NCBI GenBank assembly: GCA_018662715.1
Contig: JABJFP010000184.1
Span: forward strand, 1-6,897
Reading direction: 5' to 3'
DNA: 6,897 nt
Source: Methanobacteriota archaeon
Lineage (GTDB): Archaea > Thermoplasmatota > Poseidoniia > Poseidoniales > Poseidoniaceae
Shown in pieces: positions 6,231-6,897 of this stretch (positions are counted from its first letter, which is position 1; each line of letters starts with the position of its first letter). Below the pieces are notes generated by a model. The model ran no database searches. It was not told the DNA's origin and was given only the letters and a program-made list of their open reading frames with translations. The translations under genes were made by a program, and so were the position numbers.

Positions 6231-6282
6231 ATTTTATCAATTTCAAGCATGCTATTGAAGTACAGCCACCTCTCAGTGGTGG
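6231..6282 (+). promoter_or_regulatory. Possible promoter and leader of the last gene
   Basis: The 65-base gap after the RDD gene begins with ATTTTATCAA (6231-6240), the most TATA-like stretch nearby, which would place a start site near 6262 and leave a leader of about 35 bases. The leader contains CCACC (6266-6270) and GGTGG (6278-6282), a five-pair stem with a 7-base loop, ending just before the ribosome binding site. Alternatively the gene is read through from the RDD transcript. Confidence 0.25.
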
Positions 6283-6284
6283 TT

Positions 6285-6290
6285 GGTGAG
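6285..6290 (+). promoter_or_regulatory. Ribosome binding site of the last gene
   Basis: GGTGAG lies five bases before the ATG at 6296. The TGA within it (6287-6289) closes the frame upstream, so this ATG is the first possible one. Confidence 0.6.
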
Positions 6291-6295
6291 AATGT

Positions 6296-6897
6296 ATGAG
6301 CGATGACCACAGCGCCCGAGCAGGTTCCCTGAACACCTCCCTTCAATCGGTCTCAATGGAGATTGATGATGACGATGAAGATATCATCATGGTCGTCGTG
6401 GAATTGACAAATGAATCTGCCATTCCAGTGGGTGGTTTATCTGCCGCTCTCGTTAGCGACAAAGGCCAACGGTTCGACCCCATTGATGGGATCAGTTCAA
6501 TTGGACCAGGCTTAACCCGTCAATTCAAGTTTGAAGCCTCGCTGGATTCTGGTGAATGGACGTTTGAATTCAACGGTGGCGGTCATAACATTTCGTTAGG
6601 CCCGTATGCAGCAGATTTTGAATTTCAAGCAGATATGGGTCGGAAGATGGGCAATGCGATTGGTTCCAGTCTGTTCAGTGGAGCATTCGATAACCACCTC
6701 GATGACTTCGGTTCTACAGAAGAGCGTGGAATTATTGATGCTGAAAGCATTGCAATGACCTCGTATTTTGGTGAGAACACTGAAGGCGGGTCAACAAAAG
6801 TAGTTCTCGGCGAATCGAGCAATGTTGACGAAGAAGACAGACCTCGTACCCCTCCGTGGCAGAGCGAAAAGCCCACGGTTACCGAGCCAACCCCCCC
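6296..6897 (+). CDS. Uncharacterised acidic, beta-rich protein (N-terminal 200 residues, runs off the window)
   Basis: I do not recognise this protein. The frame is open from the ATG at 6296 to the window edge with no stop: 200 codons and two bases. Residues 1-30 are polar with an acidic patch, MEIDDDDED (21-29). Residues about 31-110 look like a single beta-sandwich domain: IIMVVVELTNESAIPVGGL, then FDPIDGISSIGPG, then RQFKFEASLDSGEWTFEF. The alternating strands and the N-E-S / G-P-G turns resemble immunoglobulin-like or FxLYD/CARDB-type domains, a fold-level guess only. After a Gly/Ser-rich segment (about 115-142) the chain becomes Pro/Thr/Glu-rich from about 180 (EEDRPRTPPWQSEKPTVTEP), which looks like a linker to another domain beyond the window. 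No signal peptide or membrane span is visible. The start is well defined by GGTGAG at five bases and an upstream in-frame TGA. Confidence 0.8.
   Translation, partial: MSDDHSARAGSLNTSLQSVSMEIDDDDEDIIMVVVELTNESAIPVGGLSAALVSDKGQRFDPIDGISSIGPGLTRQFKFEASLDSGEWTFEFNGGGHNISLGPYAADFEFQADMGRKMGNAIGSSLFSGAFDNHLDDFGSTEERGIIDAESIAMTSYFGENTEGGSTKVVLGESSNVDEEDRPRTPPWQSEKPTVTEPTP

Noticed and set aside
6242..6259. Inverted repeat TTCAA...TTGAA around the palindrome AGCATGCT
   Set aside because: Five-base arms with an eight-base spacer are expected by chance in AT-rich sequence, and no T-run or site logic accompanies them.
1..6897. CRISPR arrays, insertion sequences, tRNA or rRNA genes
   Set aside because: No regularly spaced repeats, transposase-like frames, cloverleaf-forming segments or rRNA-like conserved stretches were seen on either strand.

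Overview
The window carries seven protein genes and no RNA gene, mobile element or CRISPR array that I can see. Base composition is near balanced and genes are tightly packed. Several genes start about five bases after a GGTGA/GGAG-type ribosome binding site. The mix includes a UPF1/IGHMBP2-type superfamily I helicase and a zinc-ribbon protein with a long acidic tail. From general familiarity this looks like a planktonic marine archaeon of the Poseidoniales (Marine Group II) kind. That placement is inference, and a bacterial source cannot be excluded from the sequence alone.

Layout. (1) Bases 1-915, plus strand: the C-terminal third of a homodimeric-type pyruvate dehydrogenase E1 (AceE), cut by the window edge. 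(2) Bases 916-984: a short convergent spacer with two overlapping inverted repeats and a T-run on the minus strand, probably the terminator of the next operon. (3) Bases 985-3497, minus strand: a compact three-gene operon read from right to left. It encodes a zinc-ribbon/acidic-linker/helical protein, then a RimJ/RimL-like GNAT acetyltransferase, then a NodB-type polysaccharide deacetylase. The last two overlap by ATGA. (4) Bases 3498-3687: a divergent promoter region with a single TTTAAG box. (5) Bases 3688-6230, plus strand: the helicase, followed after 38 bases by an RDD-family membrane protein. (6) Bases 6231-6295: a spacer with small inverted repeats and a possible promoter. (7) Bases 6296-6897: the start of an unrecognised acidic, beta-rich protein that runs off the window.

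Function. AceE decarboxylates pyruvate in the pyruvate dehydrogenase complex. Its E2 and E3 partners are not in the window, and AceE is the last gene of its transcript here. The minus-strand operon pairs an N-acetyltransferase with a predicted N-deacetylase, which could mean amino-sugar or glycan modification, but the substrates are unknown. The helicase is a complete nucleic-acid motor of the Upf1-like group, probably cotranscribed with the RDD protein. I see no clear defence island or other new system. The most unusual points are a bacterial-type AceE beside archaeal-looking genes, a possible ACG start for the RDD gene, and the two uncharacterised acidic proteins.
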